From Podaxis mareebaensis (taxonomy: Eukaryota > Basidiomycota > Agaricomycetes > Agaricales > Agaricaceae), in NCBI GenBank assembly GCA_018524725.1, contig JAEUWP010000480.1, positions 62,001 to 126,000 on the forward strand: a stretch of 64,000 bases of DNA, read 5' to 3'. Positions 1 to 12,247 of the stretch are shown in pieces. The position numbers were made by a program, and so were the translations under genes. Below the pieces are notes generated by a model. It saw only the letters and a list, made by a program, of their open reading frames with translations, was not told the origin of the DNA and searched no databases. Positions within the stretch are counted from its first letter, which is position 1. Every line of letters begins with the position of its first letter.

Positions 1-1675
1 CAAGTTCCGGCGTTTCTGAACCGTTGTTGCGTCCATTCTCCATCGAGCACTGTCGCGATCTATTGGGTCGGAGGCGTTTGACATGGATTTCGAATTTGTA
101 AGCAGTCTCAACTTACGAAGTCCGATCTATTACAAGCGTTGTCAGAAAACACGGTTGGTACCACGAGGTGGCTAAGAACTCACGCTTTGTGCTAATTTCG
201 CTGCAAAGCTCATGATACACCACTGGTGAGCAATCACAACCAGTTGTAAGTGAAGGAGCTAGAGAGAACAAATCTGGCGTACCGCACTGTCCCTTGAGTA
301 TTTTCTCCCAGCCAGACTATGGTAAGTTGCCATCAATCCCATAGCTTGGACAGTGCTCATGGAAGGCGACTCGTAAACGGCTTGAAGAGAGAGTGCGGCC
401 CGACCCAAATCGTAGAAATGCTCGGCTTCTGCGTTGTAAGGTGGAAGGTTGAGATCAAGGAGAGCCCCAAGAGCAAGGGTGAAGAAGAATGTTGCAAGCT
501 CATGGGGTCGTGCACCATCTGTAGCGTTTTGTTCCTCACTGTCATGATCAGATTTCGGATGTTCGCTAGATAGGGATGGTGAACTGGTCGTAGCATAAAT
601 CCTAGGAAGAATCATGTTGAAGAGTTCCTCCCTTTTAAGTGGCCGATAAAAATAGGACGCATGACTGCAGTAGGACTCGCAAAGTGAGAAAGCCTGCTCC
701 CTGGGCGGTAAGTGTAATTCCAGAGTCGTCAGAGCCGTTAAGTTGGGCATATTGATTCTGGTGAATGGGAAGAGATTGGATAAATTCTCCAGATCAGGTG
801 CCAAAGGGAACCCAATGTCTTCCGCCTCTTCACTTAGAGTGGTGCTTTCGCCTACCGAAGCCTCCGAAGCCTCCGACGCCTATGAATAGGTGAGCGTTCA
901 GCATCCATGGCGCACAACAAACACATACCATCATTAACGTCTAAGCCGATATCTCAGTGTTACGTGAATGTCGCAGGACAGATCATTACGCACCTCAGAG
1001 CCTGCGGACCGTCCAAAGTATCTCGATTCTCCCGACTCCTCCAGAGTCAGGGTCCCCAAAGCGTCAATTGACGCTTGCGTATTGTCATCCTCATCACTAC
1101 CTTCAGGGGACTTCGGGTTGATGGCTTCGGCACCGAATTTAATCTTGAGGAGGTCGTCTTTCAACAAAGGGTGGGGTTGGTCCGATACCGTCGCTTGGAG
1201 AATGGCCAATGCATCTTCCAACTGACGTATGCGATTGCTCATATCGGATATCTTCCTATGTAGCTGATCCGTATCCGCCAGAATGAATCTATGGAGACAA
1301 TCTCATCAGAATAATGGAAACGTTTGAGCCGCTCCAGTGCACACCTCGTACCCTGGCCAGCAGACAAGATTCCTGAACAACGACAATGAGCCGGCGTGGT
1401 CCTTCGAGTCACGAACACTGACCACAAGGACATATGCTATCGCACCCTCTCCTGACGCACGAGCTACAAGGTACCTTTTTATCACATTTGAGCTTCAGTC
1501 GACGACACTCCGCACATGAGAGCTCCCCTAAGAATCCCTTAGTGACCTCAACCCATTCCCGTGCATCTTGCAACTTACCCCGGATCCGTTTCATCTCAAT
1601 CTCCTTCAACTCCTCCTCTGTAATCTTCCTCTGACTCCGCCTTGTTGGAATGATACGGGTTGTGTCGATGGGCAT
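1..1675 (-). CDS. Zn2Cys6 fungal-specific transcription factor (3' end beyond window)
   Basis: Nuclear DNA-binding regulator. The start at 1675 leads into a basic segment and then a binuclear zinc cluster (CAECRRLKLKCDKKVPCSSC followed by further Cys). An intron of about 53 bp probably lies just before it, giving RGELSCAECRR, the usual agaricomycete form. The next exons read LHRKISDMSNRIRQLEDAL, a linker/dimerisation coiled coil (about 934-1260). The fungal-specific TF middle region follows at about 259-804, with LPPREQAFSLCESYCSHASY and an acidic serine-rich loop. At positions 1-60 the minus strand reads RDSARWRMDATTVQKRRNL, typical of this domain just before the FWEVF motif, so the gene continues past the left edge. 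Targets are unknown. The family is certain; the exact junctions are not. Confidence 0.88.
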
Positions 1676-2334
1676 GGCTTGGTGACCATAGGATTCAAAG
1701 TAGAGATGAATTGCACATCACTTTTCTCACCTATATATAAGGAACCTAGGATTCGCCGATCCGAGTTTCGTATCCTATGAGAAACAGGACGTCAAACTAG
1801 GCATCAGCGGCGAATGCGGCCTATTTCCAAATAAGTCGAAGGGAGCCGCGAGAGGGAATGTACACATATTTTCGCCGGCGTATCGGATATTGTAAACAAC
1901 GGGGGGATGTCCTATTATTAGAAAGACACAGGAAGGCTTTGATGAGAATTTTTGTGAAGAGTAGAGTGAGTGGATGAATTCATACCTCGGGGCCTCGAAA
2001 TCAATATCCTGAGCATAACTGGTACAGACATGGGTATTCACGCAAATGCGGGTGATCTCGTTGATGGATTTGACTTAAGTGGATCCAGTGTTTCCCCAGG
2101 TCGGCTGTGAGCGGGACTAAATCTCTATTCAAGTTTTCAATAATTTACATAGTCCCACATGTATTATTTGTCTAACAACAGGCCCCGAGTAGGCCCGTCT
2201 TCAACATCCTCCACCAAATGAATGGCGGATCATCTGCTAATCATCAGAATACCATCTGGCAGAGTTAAGCGACGCCATACACCCTGGAGATACGTCAACC
2301 ACCAGTGTTATTAGACGTCTGACAACTCACCCCT
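1676..2334. other. Intergenic spacer, promoter side of the Zn2Cys6 gene
   Basis: About 660 bp between the start of the zinc-cluster regulator and the end of the coiled-coil gene. A TATA-like string (tatatataag) at about 1732-1741 lies some 60 bp upstream of the regulator's start codon. No coding sequence is recognised. Confidence 0.4.
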
Positions 2335-5300
2335 TCACATGATACCTTTCCTCCTCTTTTGCCTTCCTTTCGCGTTCCATTCCGGTACCTGGAGATCACT
2401 CATAATGAGCGTCATGCACAGCCTGATACCAGCGCTTACTTTGGAGCCTTTCTGATTCATCTGCTTCATCGCAGTAACTCGCTGAGAGGTATGAGTGCAA
2501 AGATTATAAAGACTGGGATGCATGTACCAAACGCTTCTTGGACGTCGTAGCTTCTGTAATTGGCGCATTCTCTCCGGTCCGTTTGAGCGAAACGGTCTCG
2601 GCGTAGTCGTCATCTTCAGAGCCTTGATTAGATAGTTGGACGAAAGATATAGCGGTCCCTTTGGCTTTTGATGGTAGGGGTGACTGAGGCGGGGTGGACA
2701 TTTGTGAAGAAAACGTAAAGAGACCATCCACGTCATGGGATAAACTGGTTCCGCTGGGCTATTCGCACGTTAGGACGGTGATAGTGTACTCAAGGAAGTC
2801 ACCTCACCAGTGCCGCCGGCGCTCCCATGACTGCTTGTGGTGCAAAGTTGGTTGCGTCCTGGTTGTCCATCCGATCATGACTCAGAACGGGTAATCTGTC
2901 GATGGTGGCTCTTACCAAAGGGTCCGTTGCTCCCAGGTTCACAGCTGGAGAAACTTTCAAGTTGAGGATCGTGGACAGGTCCTGTGCAACATCAGTTGGT
3001 TGGAATGCATGCGCCAGCGAAGATTCCAATTCGGTGATTCGTTCTTGTAGGGCAGATATCATAATATCTCTCTGGGAACCACCAAAGGGGTTAGCGAACG
3101 ACGGGTGAATGACGCAGGTCGGAAGAAAACTGACTCGCTTAATCTCATTGTCCTTCACAACTGCTGCCTGTTCATGCAAGTCCTGCGCTTTCTGGATCAA
3201 CATCGAGACGAAATCCTTCTCAACGTCAGACTCGCAACAGAATGAACGTTAGGCTGCTATAGGGAACGCAAGACGGCAATGACAGCTTACTAGGTTTCCG
3301 ACCCTGTACCGTTCTAGAAGAGTCCTCTGTCTTTCCGCAATCCCCTCCTTTTCCTTCGTCAGCGCAGCAACCTGGTCAGTAAGCTCCGAAATCCTGTCCT
3401 GCTGGAGAGCGCGAGACCTATCCGCCTCCTCACGTTTTGAGGCATTTAGCTGATCGATAACGTCCTCGATCCTTCCCATCAACTCTTCCTGCCGCTCCTT
3501 CGCCTTCACCATCTCTCGCTCAGCAACCGTGATGTATTCGACCTTTTCGTTGCAGAGTTTCTGTACCTCTGCTTGTTGTGCCGCAACTTGACCTCGGAAG
3601 TCATTCATCTGTAGGGTCAACTTATCTTCTTGAGCCTCCGCCTCTTGCCGTAGCCTATCCAACATAGATGACAGCGACGACTTTTGCTCTTGGAGTATAG
3701 CAATCTCGACGCGAAGTGCGCCGATTGTAGCTTCATTATTGGTCTGTACGCCCTCGATTAGCGGTGCTTAGAGAAGATCATGTACTAACTGACATGCGCG
3801 CTCAGTAGCCGCTCCTGCATATTTCCAAGTTCCTCTTTGGTGAGTCGTAGCGTGCCAGCTTGTGCGTCGTATCGCTCTTGGGCGCTCTATGCAGTATGAC
3901 AGAAGACATCACGAGCTGCGAGAGGGCATGAAGCTTGGCCACACACCGCCACCTTAGAATTCAGCTGACGCAGCCTGCAATCAACTTTAGAAATAGCTTA
4001 AACAAGGGGAACCACGGCCCACATTTCTTCCCGGACCTCAACCTCCCTCGTCAAATGAAGAATTCGAGCTTCGTGTATGTCGACCTTCCCAACAGCCATA
4101 GCTTCCCTGATGCTCATTTCCTTCAACTCTTGTTGCAGGCGAGCAGATATGGCCTGTTCTTGAGCTATTCTATCGATTGTTTAGCAGCCGGATGAGGCGT
4201 GTTAGAATAGAAAGAGATACGCTGTACGGAGCTGTTCTCGTAGACTTTCGCTGGATTCGTGCTTGACCTGTAGGGCCGTGATTTCTTGATCCCGCTTATG
4301 AATGGCTTCTTGAAGCCCTGACAGTTTATTTTCGTATCTAGCATGGGTGATTAGCCAAGGGATAACACAATGATGGGGTAAGGGAGTCGCCTTGTTTGAA
4401 GATCCTTCTCTCGGATTAGGGAAGACTCTCGAGCGGCCGAGAGATTTGATTCCAATCTGACCAGGTATGAATGTGATGAACTCAGTAGCGGACGGCTCAA
4501 CCAACTCTTTGTAAGTGGCTTTCAGATTAGACAGCCTTCGACAAAGTCAGTCCTTCTACGTCACGACGCCGATAATACGCACTCACTCGGAGGCTACTTC
4601 ACGCCTCGAATCCGTTGCGTCTTGTATTTGAGTCCGAATCACGCACAACTCCTTCTCCGCAGAAACTAATGCGTCTTGGGATTCTTCCATTTGACTTTGC
4701 AGCCTAATGATCAGTGTCACCCTAAGACTAGACAAGAGGCGAGATGGTTAAAGAACTTAGTTCGGAAAGCTGTTTCTTCAGCCAATCTCCGCGTCAGGTC
4801 CATGTTCTCAGTCTGGAGTTGTAGCTTCCTGGATACGGAAAGTTATGAGTTAGGTAACTCTCCGGAAGGGAAAATGAACGCACTCTTGTTGCAGGGGCCT
4901 GAGAACCATAAGCTCTGTTTCTTGTTTCTTGCATTGATTCGTGACCTGGTCCATCCTACCGGCACACATATTCAGTTGGATTGCAGTTGGGCAGACGGGA
5001 CACGCTACTTGGCCTCCAGTTCAGCCGAACGCGCGAGTGATGTCACACTTTCTCCCTCATAGGCGCGTAGTTTCTCTAGCAATTCAGCGACCTTTTTGTC
5101 TATTCAACTCGGATTAGCAAAGATCAGTTCGTGTGAGGAGTGGGGGGTGATAGTACACACACCTGAGGATGCGAGTAAATTATGTAACTGTGTATTCCGA
5201 GACACGCTCTCCAATGTGCGATCCCATACTTTGCGTTTCTCATCCTCGAGTTCGCGGAGCTTGCCCATTGCCTCGGCAAGTTGGGCTGAGGTATGATAAA

Positions 5301-6747
5301 GTTTATCACGCAGGAGGTCATTAACGCGGCGCGCTAGATTTTGGAATTCAGCAAAGCAAATGAAACGCTGTAATCCCTCGCATACAGTCAGCCAGTTCGT
5401 CCTTGAGCTCTGCCAACACTGTTTTCGCGTTGGAAAGCAGCTCTTGATTACCGCCACCATCAGTGAACGAAGACACTTCTAACCAGAAATTATAAGGACC
5501 ATATCGTGATCTGCGAACAAAAGAACGTACTGGCACCGGCTTCAGAAGAGAGTTTCTTTATTTCTTTCGCATCCTTCGAGGTTTCATCTACTAGGCAGCG
5601 ATATGCGTCCTGCGACTGACCTAGGTCACGCAAACCCTTTTCAAGGTCTCCATATCTACGGTTAACGAGGTCAGACTAGCACAGTAACGGCAGCTAAAAT
5701 CAAATAAATAAAAAAAGTTTACGAACACAGTCACAAGCTCTTGAATCCGCCTGTTCGCCTCCGAGATCTTTGTAGCCATAGTTTCGCCCTTCGCAACTTC
5801 CAAACTATATGCGCTCTTAACGTCCTCCATCTCAAGTGCCATGCCCTCCAGCCTCCGCAAGAGCTGCGAATTCTCCTCTGTTTTCACCTTAACGACCTCA
5901 CCTGTCTTGACCAGCTCCTGTGCCTTTGCACTCAGCGCCGCCTCGGCATGTTCCACCTGGCACTGCAACACGTTAACCTTAGACGTTGCTTCGCCCATCT
6001 TCGCTTTCATCGTCTCGAGCTCCCGAGTCATATGAGCGCGCTCATGCTCCATACTGTTCCGAGAATTCTTGAGAGAAATGACCTGATAGTGCAGGTTCTG
6101 GGTTTGTCTGGTCTGATAAACATCGTATGGTGTTAGTAAATGCGCCTCATATCCAACCAGGACAGTGATACACCTGATCAGCAAGGGTCTTGTAAACGTC
6201 CTTCAGCTCCTCAAGTACATTTTCCTCTAAAAAGGATTGCTTGAGAGCGTTCGTCTTTACCTGAGGATCCGTCGCTGAAGTAGATTCGTTATTAATCCAT
6301 TGCTCTTGGATGGGACTCGAAGACAGTTGCCGCGGAGTCACTATCCACGGGATCAGCTTCATCATAAGCAGACATGCACAAAGGCAGACTTGGTCGTTGA
6401 AAATTATGAGAACGAAACTGTGGCATGGGTATTGGACCCGACTTTGGCGTGTTGAGAAGTTTGACATAAGGAGACAATGTGGTGACTGTATCAAGACTGG
6501 GGGGTTGAAATAGACGTGGACGTTTTTGCGGGGTTTGCGACTTCAGTTCAAATGGGCGTCGTTCCTTTCCAAAGGCTCCATCGACCAGCTTCCCGCCTCG
6601 TTCGGCGCGATTAGGGCTTGCAGAAACCGCCTGTGACTCGCGGACTATTCTGGTAAACGGATTGGAAAACGTTGGTATTGCAGAGACTACGTTCAGGGAG
6701 GCACGATGCTGAGCATAGGCTGAAGACGGTTCATTGTTGTCGTTCAT
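2335..6747 (-). CDS. Large multi-exon coiled-coil protein, function not recognised
   Basis: The first ATG on the minus strand is at 6747 (MNDNNEPSSAY). The N-terminal ~130 residues are proline- and serine-rich with a basic patch (QTPQKRPRLFQPP) and a PKSGPIPMPQF motif. Almost everything after that is heptad-like, Glu/Lys/Gln-rich coiled coil, seen in open blocks at 5621-6180, 5104-5460, 4202-4500, 3249-3665 and 2799-3200, each ending near a plausible short intron. The C-terminus, about 2335-2730, is again basic (SKKRL, GRQKRRKGIM). This layout, with a disordered basic head, long rod and basic tail, is seen in cytoskeletal, kinetochore and synaptonemal-complex proteins. Nothing here fixes which, and no function is assigned. 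Several junctions, including the first one near 6300, are unresolved. Confidence 0.65.
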
Positions 6748-7434
6748 AGTCAAGACACAACGATGGACAAATAAAGATCCGAGGTGTATAGGCGCGAACG
6801 GTCACATGATACCTATCACGAGTTTTGAACTCGATGTTGTTGAACTCTCTATTTCTATACCGCTACAAGCATGCCTACTGCTAAGACGCGGTGAGTGTGT
6901 ATTGAACTATCAGATTATCTACGCCCCTCGGCAGGGTGGTATCTACTTATGGCGGAGGAGGGTTCTGAGGAAATGTGTGTAGGAGTCTGGTAGTGGGGTT
7001 ATTCATGCAGGAAAAAAATGTAGAGGTGACGTAGGGCGCTATCGAGCGCTGCGATGACACCAAAGCAATAAAAGAAGTATAAGACGCAGTGAGCAGGAGC
7101 TGAAACTAAACTAAATAATATCCTTCTGCAAGGTAGTATCTACAAGAGGAAGATTCCGATCTGAAGTGTGGAGGTTGATAAAGGCGCTATTTGCATGGTT
7201 ACGATGCGCAAAAATGGCACTGCAGTACGCGAGTCCCAGCTCCTGAACTGAAGCTCTTTATCGGGACATATTCCTCACATGGAAGTGCAGTCCATCTCGC
7301 GCTTATTTTCTTACATCAAGTGGAAATCGCCAGCCCCACGCATATCCTCATTCGATACGATTCAGAATATCCTGTCGACCTTACCTCTCACATTCTAATC
7401 AGAAAAATAACTACAAATATATCACCAACATCAT
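6748..7434. other. Intergenic spacer
   Basis: About 690 bp upstream of the coiled-coil gene and downstream of the membrane-protein gene, both on the minus strand. No conserved coding sequence, tRNA or long repeat was seen. Confidence 0.35.
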
Positions 7435-9110
7435 CTATTCCTTCCTCAATACATCCAATATACACTCCAAAGCAAAAGGCTTCATTACTTCCCAGGATGT
7501 CAGCCATCCCAACAAACCCACTAGGCAAACGTTTAGCAACCACAGACCGACGCCGATCCAAAACAAGCGCGAATTGGCCCCCAATAGAAGCTGTTCTTTT
7601 TCCACCCAACCATCCACATCGAATAATAGTGATGATGCAGGAACGCCAAAACTTTCGCCTATAATCGCACCACTGGAAAATGCTTTCGCAATTGATGTTG
7701 TGACCCCGTTGAGGTTATCTGCGATCTCCTTGGTGGATAATGGCGCGAATCGGTGATCACTGAAGTCAGTGAGGGTTGCAAACTCGGTGTCCGGCAAGAA
7801 AGCCTGGATAGACGGAAGGGTGAAATAGACCTCTCTGTCGACATCAGGAGAAAAGAATGCCGTGACGAGTTCTTGGACAATCCTGCGCAGGAACTCGGAG
7901 GAATTGTCAATATTTCCTATAGGTGGGCCTTGACTGCGAGTGATGGCAAATGAACCATTGGGGTATAGCCGAACTTCACCCCCTGAGTGCTCTACATGCG
8001 GATCACATACGAGCAGGGCGGCAGCAGGCGCATTCAGGCCCCAGGACTCTAGGGAGATCTCGAAGCTGAGACCACTAGTATTGAATGCTGGGAGGCCGTC
8101 CAAATTGAGTCGCGGTCCTTTGCCTGGGGGAGTAATTGAAGAACTCTGAGAGTTCTCACCGCTCAGTAGAAAAGCAACCCTCGAGTCGTTTGTACCATAG
8201 GAAGTGGGGATGAAAGGTAGGACAGCTATATAGCACAATATCAGTTAATTTGGGCTATAACGACGCAAAGAATCGCACCGGAGCCTTCAATAACACGATC
8301 CTCGACACCCCGAGGACTCAGAGGCTGAGGTGAGAGTGTCACTGTTCCGTTCTCCTGGTTCAAGAAATCCTGATCCTCCCATGTGCACTGGAAATCGAAG
8401 TGGACGACATCTGTGGGGTATCGGAGTGTTCCTTCGAGACCCCTGGCCAAAGAGCTTGGCCACCCAATCATCCAACCTCTGGGAGGCTCCAACCCAAACG
8501 CTAAAACCTTCTGTTGCTCCAGCCGCCCAATCATTCCCGCTCTGTAGAGCCACGTATAGAACCAGACAGATTGGACATCATTGTCGACTTCTCTCGCCCG
8601 TGCTACCCGAACCCTAGCTTTCTCTTCGTGTAGGGACATAACAGGACTAAGCGAGCCAGGAACGACGGTGCGTATAGCTACGCACACCAGCCCAATCACG
8701 AATGCAACACGAAACCGGTTCGAGGCCCGTGACGTCCATGTATACTTGAGCTGATCCAATGCCCCAGCAGTGACAATAGACACCACATCTGTCTGCCCAG
8801 GGATCAGAGCGTTCGTCTGCGTTACCTGGAAATACCATTCGCTGCTGAAGCAATGGCTGACAATGTCGGCGAGCGGGAGTGTAGCGATCAGCTGCCACGC
8901 AATGGAGATGACCGTGAAGGCGGCTTTGGCGTTGGAGAGGGACAGTGGAACGTTAAGTGGCAAAGGCTTCCGGAGACACACCACGCATAACAAGGCAAAT
9001 CCTGCCTCCAAGACGATGGAGACAGTAACACGAACCAGGAAGCCCGCCTTCGTCAGACGCGGCGTTGGTGTAGGGCCGACTTGTTGAATGTTGAGGTATG
9101 GATAATCCAT
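7435..9110 (-). CDS. Integral membrane protein, uncharacterised
   Basis: Two exons (8279-9110 and 7435-8225) joined by a 53 bp intron give a continuous 540-residue frame. The junction Gly-Ser/Ala-Val-Leu-Pro keeps phase. Hydrophobic segments lie near residues 23-45, 62-85 and 130-155 and close to the C-terminus (WIGVGLWLLNVCLVGLLGWL). The long loop between, about residues 160-470, includes NxS/T sequons (NGTVT, NTSG, NGSF) and is probably luminal or extracellular. I recognise no catalytic motif. The pattern resembles anonymous agaricomycete plasma-membrane proteins with a large external domain. Start and stop are well supported; function is unknown. Confidence 0.75.
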
Positions 9111-10016
9111 AGAAGGCTGAATGGAGGTTTGACTGGTGCGCAGGTCGAAGCGGTGGCTTATAGGCTCGGCTTAGTCCCCAACAACGCAACAAGGGACTAT
9201 GCGTCACTATGCGTCCATCAAAACATAAGAAGCTTTGAATACGGCATCAAGATAGTAACCATCCCCAACCCCCGAAACCCGAACTTTTTTGAGTTTAAGC
9301 GCCTAAGTGAGTTATATAATCACCGACGTCCTTTGGGAGGTCAATAGCGAGAGAGGATACATCAAACTGACAGTTTATGTATTGAATGGAAAGTTGGAAG
9401 AGGTGTCTGAGTTGAACAAGGCAAGATATGAGGCGAATGTAGATGAAGTTATGTCCAACTCGGTTCATCGGTCCATTTCTGTTTTTTAGGCGTCCACCGG
9501 ATATCGTTGTCGCGCTTCAACAACTATGTATACTTACTTACAAGAATTAACTCATTTGCCCTTCGGCCAATGCCTCAGTTAACGACAACGATGAGATTTA
9601 AATAGACAACCATTTGAAACACTGTCGCTCACCAGTACCACGATTGCCCCGTCGCTTCCTTGGGAATTCCCTGCCTCTGTGGTCATCTGCTTCTCTTCTG
9701 AGACAAATATCCACGATCCCTGCTTTGTTGCGACGGACACCTCCACAGAAAATGCAGAAAATGCAACAATTGGTTCACTCCCACTATATACGCCTTATCC
9801 CCCCCCTTTCACACGCTCACCCTGTCCCTGCCTTTGAAAACCCACGATGCTCTCTCACCCTTCATTCCTTCCTCTCGTGGTGTTTGAGTGTAACAACGTT
9901 ACATCGGATGGTTTCGACGGCTATGATCAAAATGAGATCATATGCACTCCATTTTTGGTCTCCAGCTATTTCAATCTAAACCTTTACTTACCACAGGCAT
10001 TTCACAAGCAAACACC
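9111..10016. other. Divergent promoter region between membrane protein and GH5 gene
   Basis: About 900 bp shared upstream region of two genes pointing away from each other. Pyrimidine-rich tracts (about 9780-9830) precede the GH5 start, as is common in fungal promoters. The open frames here show no recognisable protein. Confidence 0.4.
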
Positions 10017-11856
10017 ATGATGCGGCAGTTCCTCAGTCACTTCAAACACCCAAAATCACATAGCACTCAACCACAGCACACATGTCCATCTCTTCCATCA
10101 TCCTTCTATCAAGAGCAGGACATCTTCCGGTTCAGAAGGCAACGCGGCGTGAATCTTGGTTAGTCTCACCTCGACTTCTGCTCGTATAGGGTCCAAAGCA
10201 GTTTCGTGAACCTCTTTTCCAATTGCACATCCCATGATAGATCTAGATCTGAACATTTGACCAGGCTCGTGGTTTGTTCTCGAACGGTGGATTGCCGACA
10301 CACCCTTCCGAAAAGCCGCCCAGCCCGCGCAGAGCGACTTGGACGTTGCTCGTGGAAAAGACGCAAAGGCAATTCTGGAAGAGCACTGGAATACTTGGAT
10401 CACCGAAGCTGATTGGGCCTGGTTGAAGCAATGTGGCTTCAATGCAGTCAGGATTCCAGTGAGTCTGCGCAAGACTTCCTGTTGCGGCAAGCGGTGAAGG
10501 TGCCTACAGATTGGGTATTACCATTTGGCCGGTCTGGATCCCTCACTCTTAGAGGGGACCGACTTTCAAGGCCTAGCTGATGTGTTCGTGAGCGCATGGT
10601 CAAAAATCCAGGAGGCGTTCGAGCTCGCTTATAAACACCGGATTGGTGTTCTTATCGGTGCGATTATCAACCTGTCTCAAAACCTTTAAGGCTTCCTCAC
10701 ACCTCGCTAGACCTCCACGCAGCACCCGGAAAACAAAACGCCGACTCCCACTCTGGTACATGCAACCCCCCCACCTTTTTCTCTTCAAAACGCACCCTCA
10801 ATCACACCACACACATCCTCGCAACTCTCCTTGCGCACCTCAACCTATTCCTGCGTAATCACGATCCTCCTCTTCCCAACTTAATCGGCATCGAAGTTCT
10901 CAACGAACCACACCCACCCTCTGACGTAGCCCTTCAAACATGGTACGCCACCACGATCCACCAGCTCCGCTCCATCGACTCCACGATTCCACTGTATCTC
11001 GGCGAATGTTGGCGCTTGGACTCGTACACAGACTGGCTCGTCTCTAAACACCCTGGCTCACCAAGTCTTACAGTCCTCGATCATCACCTCTACAGATGCT
11101 TCACCTCTTCAGATATTCACGCACCCGCCTCCGCACACATCACAGCCCTCGGCTCGAATTCACCCACCGCTCAACACTTTTCTTCCATTTCTGACAAGCT
11201 AGGCCACGTTCCTGGAGGTTCTGGCTTGATCATTGGTGAATGGTCAGGTGCTTTGAATCCCGGATCTCTCACCTCGAGTAACACAGGGGGTTGGGAAGAG
11301 ACGAAGAGATACATTGAGGCTCAGCTGTCGTTGTACGACAAGACATGCGCCGGATCATTCTTCTGGACTTTCAAAAAGCAACACCCAGGTGATCGCGGCT
11401 GGAGCTTGCGCGATGCTGTGGGTGCTGGTACGTTCCCGGACCGTATCGGCTTAAGGTTGCCTAGGTCAAGTGAGGTGGATGTTGACTTCGAGGAAGTTGC
11501 GAAGGCCAAGGCCAGTGCCAGGGAAATTGCGTCAGGTGAGAGGTTATTTTCCTTAACACTCAGCACAAGCTCATGGTTTCGTAGAGAGCCATAGGAAATG
11601 GTGGTCTCAGCATCCAGGCCATTATGAACATTGGCGATTCGACGCTGGTTATGATTCCGGCTGGGACAGCGCGTTCCATTTCTTCATGTTCGACTTGGAT
11701 GGACGTTATTCTCTCACTGAATTAGGATTCACTCGTGCTTGGGCTTGGCGTCAGACGGACGACCATGGTCGGAACTATTGGGAATTCGAACATGGTTTCT
11801 TGCAAGCTGTCGACGGAGCTCAGGAGTTTCTCAAGGCCCGTTACGGCTTCAGCTAA
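10017..11856 (+). CDS. Glycoside hydrolase family 5, exo-beta-1,3-glucanase-like
   Basis: Secreted or wall-associated glucanase candidate acting on fungal beta-glucan. Exon 1 (10017-10158) ends RGVNLG and splices over about 105 bp to SWFVLERWIA, the N-terminal GH5 exo-glucanase signature. Next come HWNTWITEADWAWL and FNAVRIP, then the junction GVLI/DLHAAPGKQN across an intron beginning at about 10660. IGIEVLNEPHPP holds the acid/base Glu, and LIIGEWSGAL holds the nucleophile Glu. The last exon restores frame at SHRKWWSQHPGHYEHWRFDAGYD and ends KARYGFS* at 11854-11856. All catalytic motifs are present and the frame is continuous after splicing. No clear signal peptide is seen at the chosen start, so a different first exon is possible. 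The GH5 subfamily is not determined. Confidence 0.88.
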
Positions 11857-12247
11857 GGAAAACAACATTTCTCAAGATCCTCTTATTGTATTCCGGAACT
11901 TCTAACGAGGAAGACAATTAACCATTCCCGTAAATCAGAAATGTCGTAAAGCTATGATATGTACAATATTAAACATCAAGTGTCCCCGATGTACCTTTGA
12001 GCGTACTGTACGTTAAATCGTAAATTGAGGGGGAGGGTATTGGTCATCACCAAAAAGCGAGAAACTGATAAAACGTAGCGGAGAAAGAAACATAACCACG
12101 TGAAAGAACCCCAGACAGTCTTCATGATGGCGACATAAACCGAGAATCAAAGAGGCGTTGAACGAACGACAACACGAACCAGTCGTGATACATCCTTCGT
12201 TCCTTCGCCATCAGGCAACTCCCAAAGAGAGTTCACCTTGTCGCCTC
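11857..12247. other. Intergenic spacer between convergent genes
   Basis: About 390 bp between the GH5 stop and the end of the minus-strand proline/threonine-rich gene. It is AT-rich after the GH5 stop and presumably holds both 3' ends. No other feature was seen. Confidence 0.35.

Noticed and set aside
7191..7664. 157-codon open frame on the plus strand
   Set aside because: It overlaps the 3' end of the minus-strand membrane gene and its translation lacks any conserved pattern.
9614..9979. 121-codon open frame before the GH5 gene
   Set aside because: Lies in a pyrimidine-rich promoter; the Ser/Pro/His/Leu-rich translation reflects composition, with no motif.
10159..10262. Frameshift in the GH5 gene after the first exon
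   Set aside because: A GT-AG intron of about 105 bp joins NLG to SWFVLERW in phase, so no lesion is needed.
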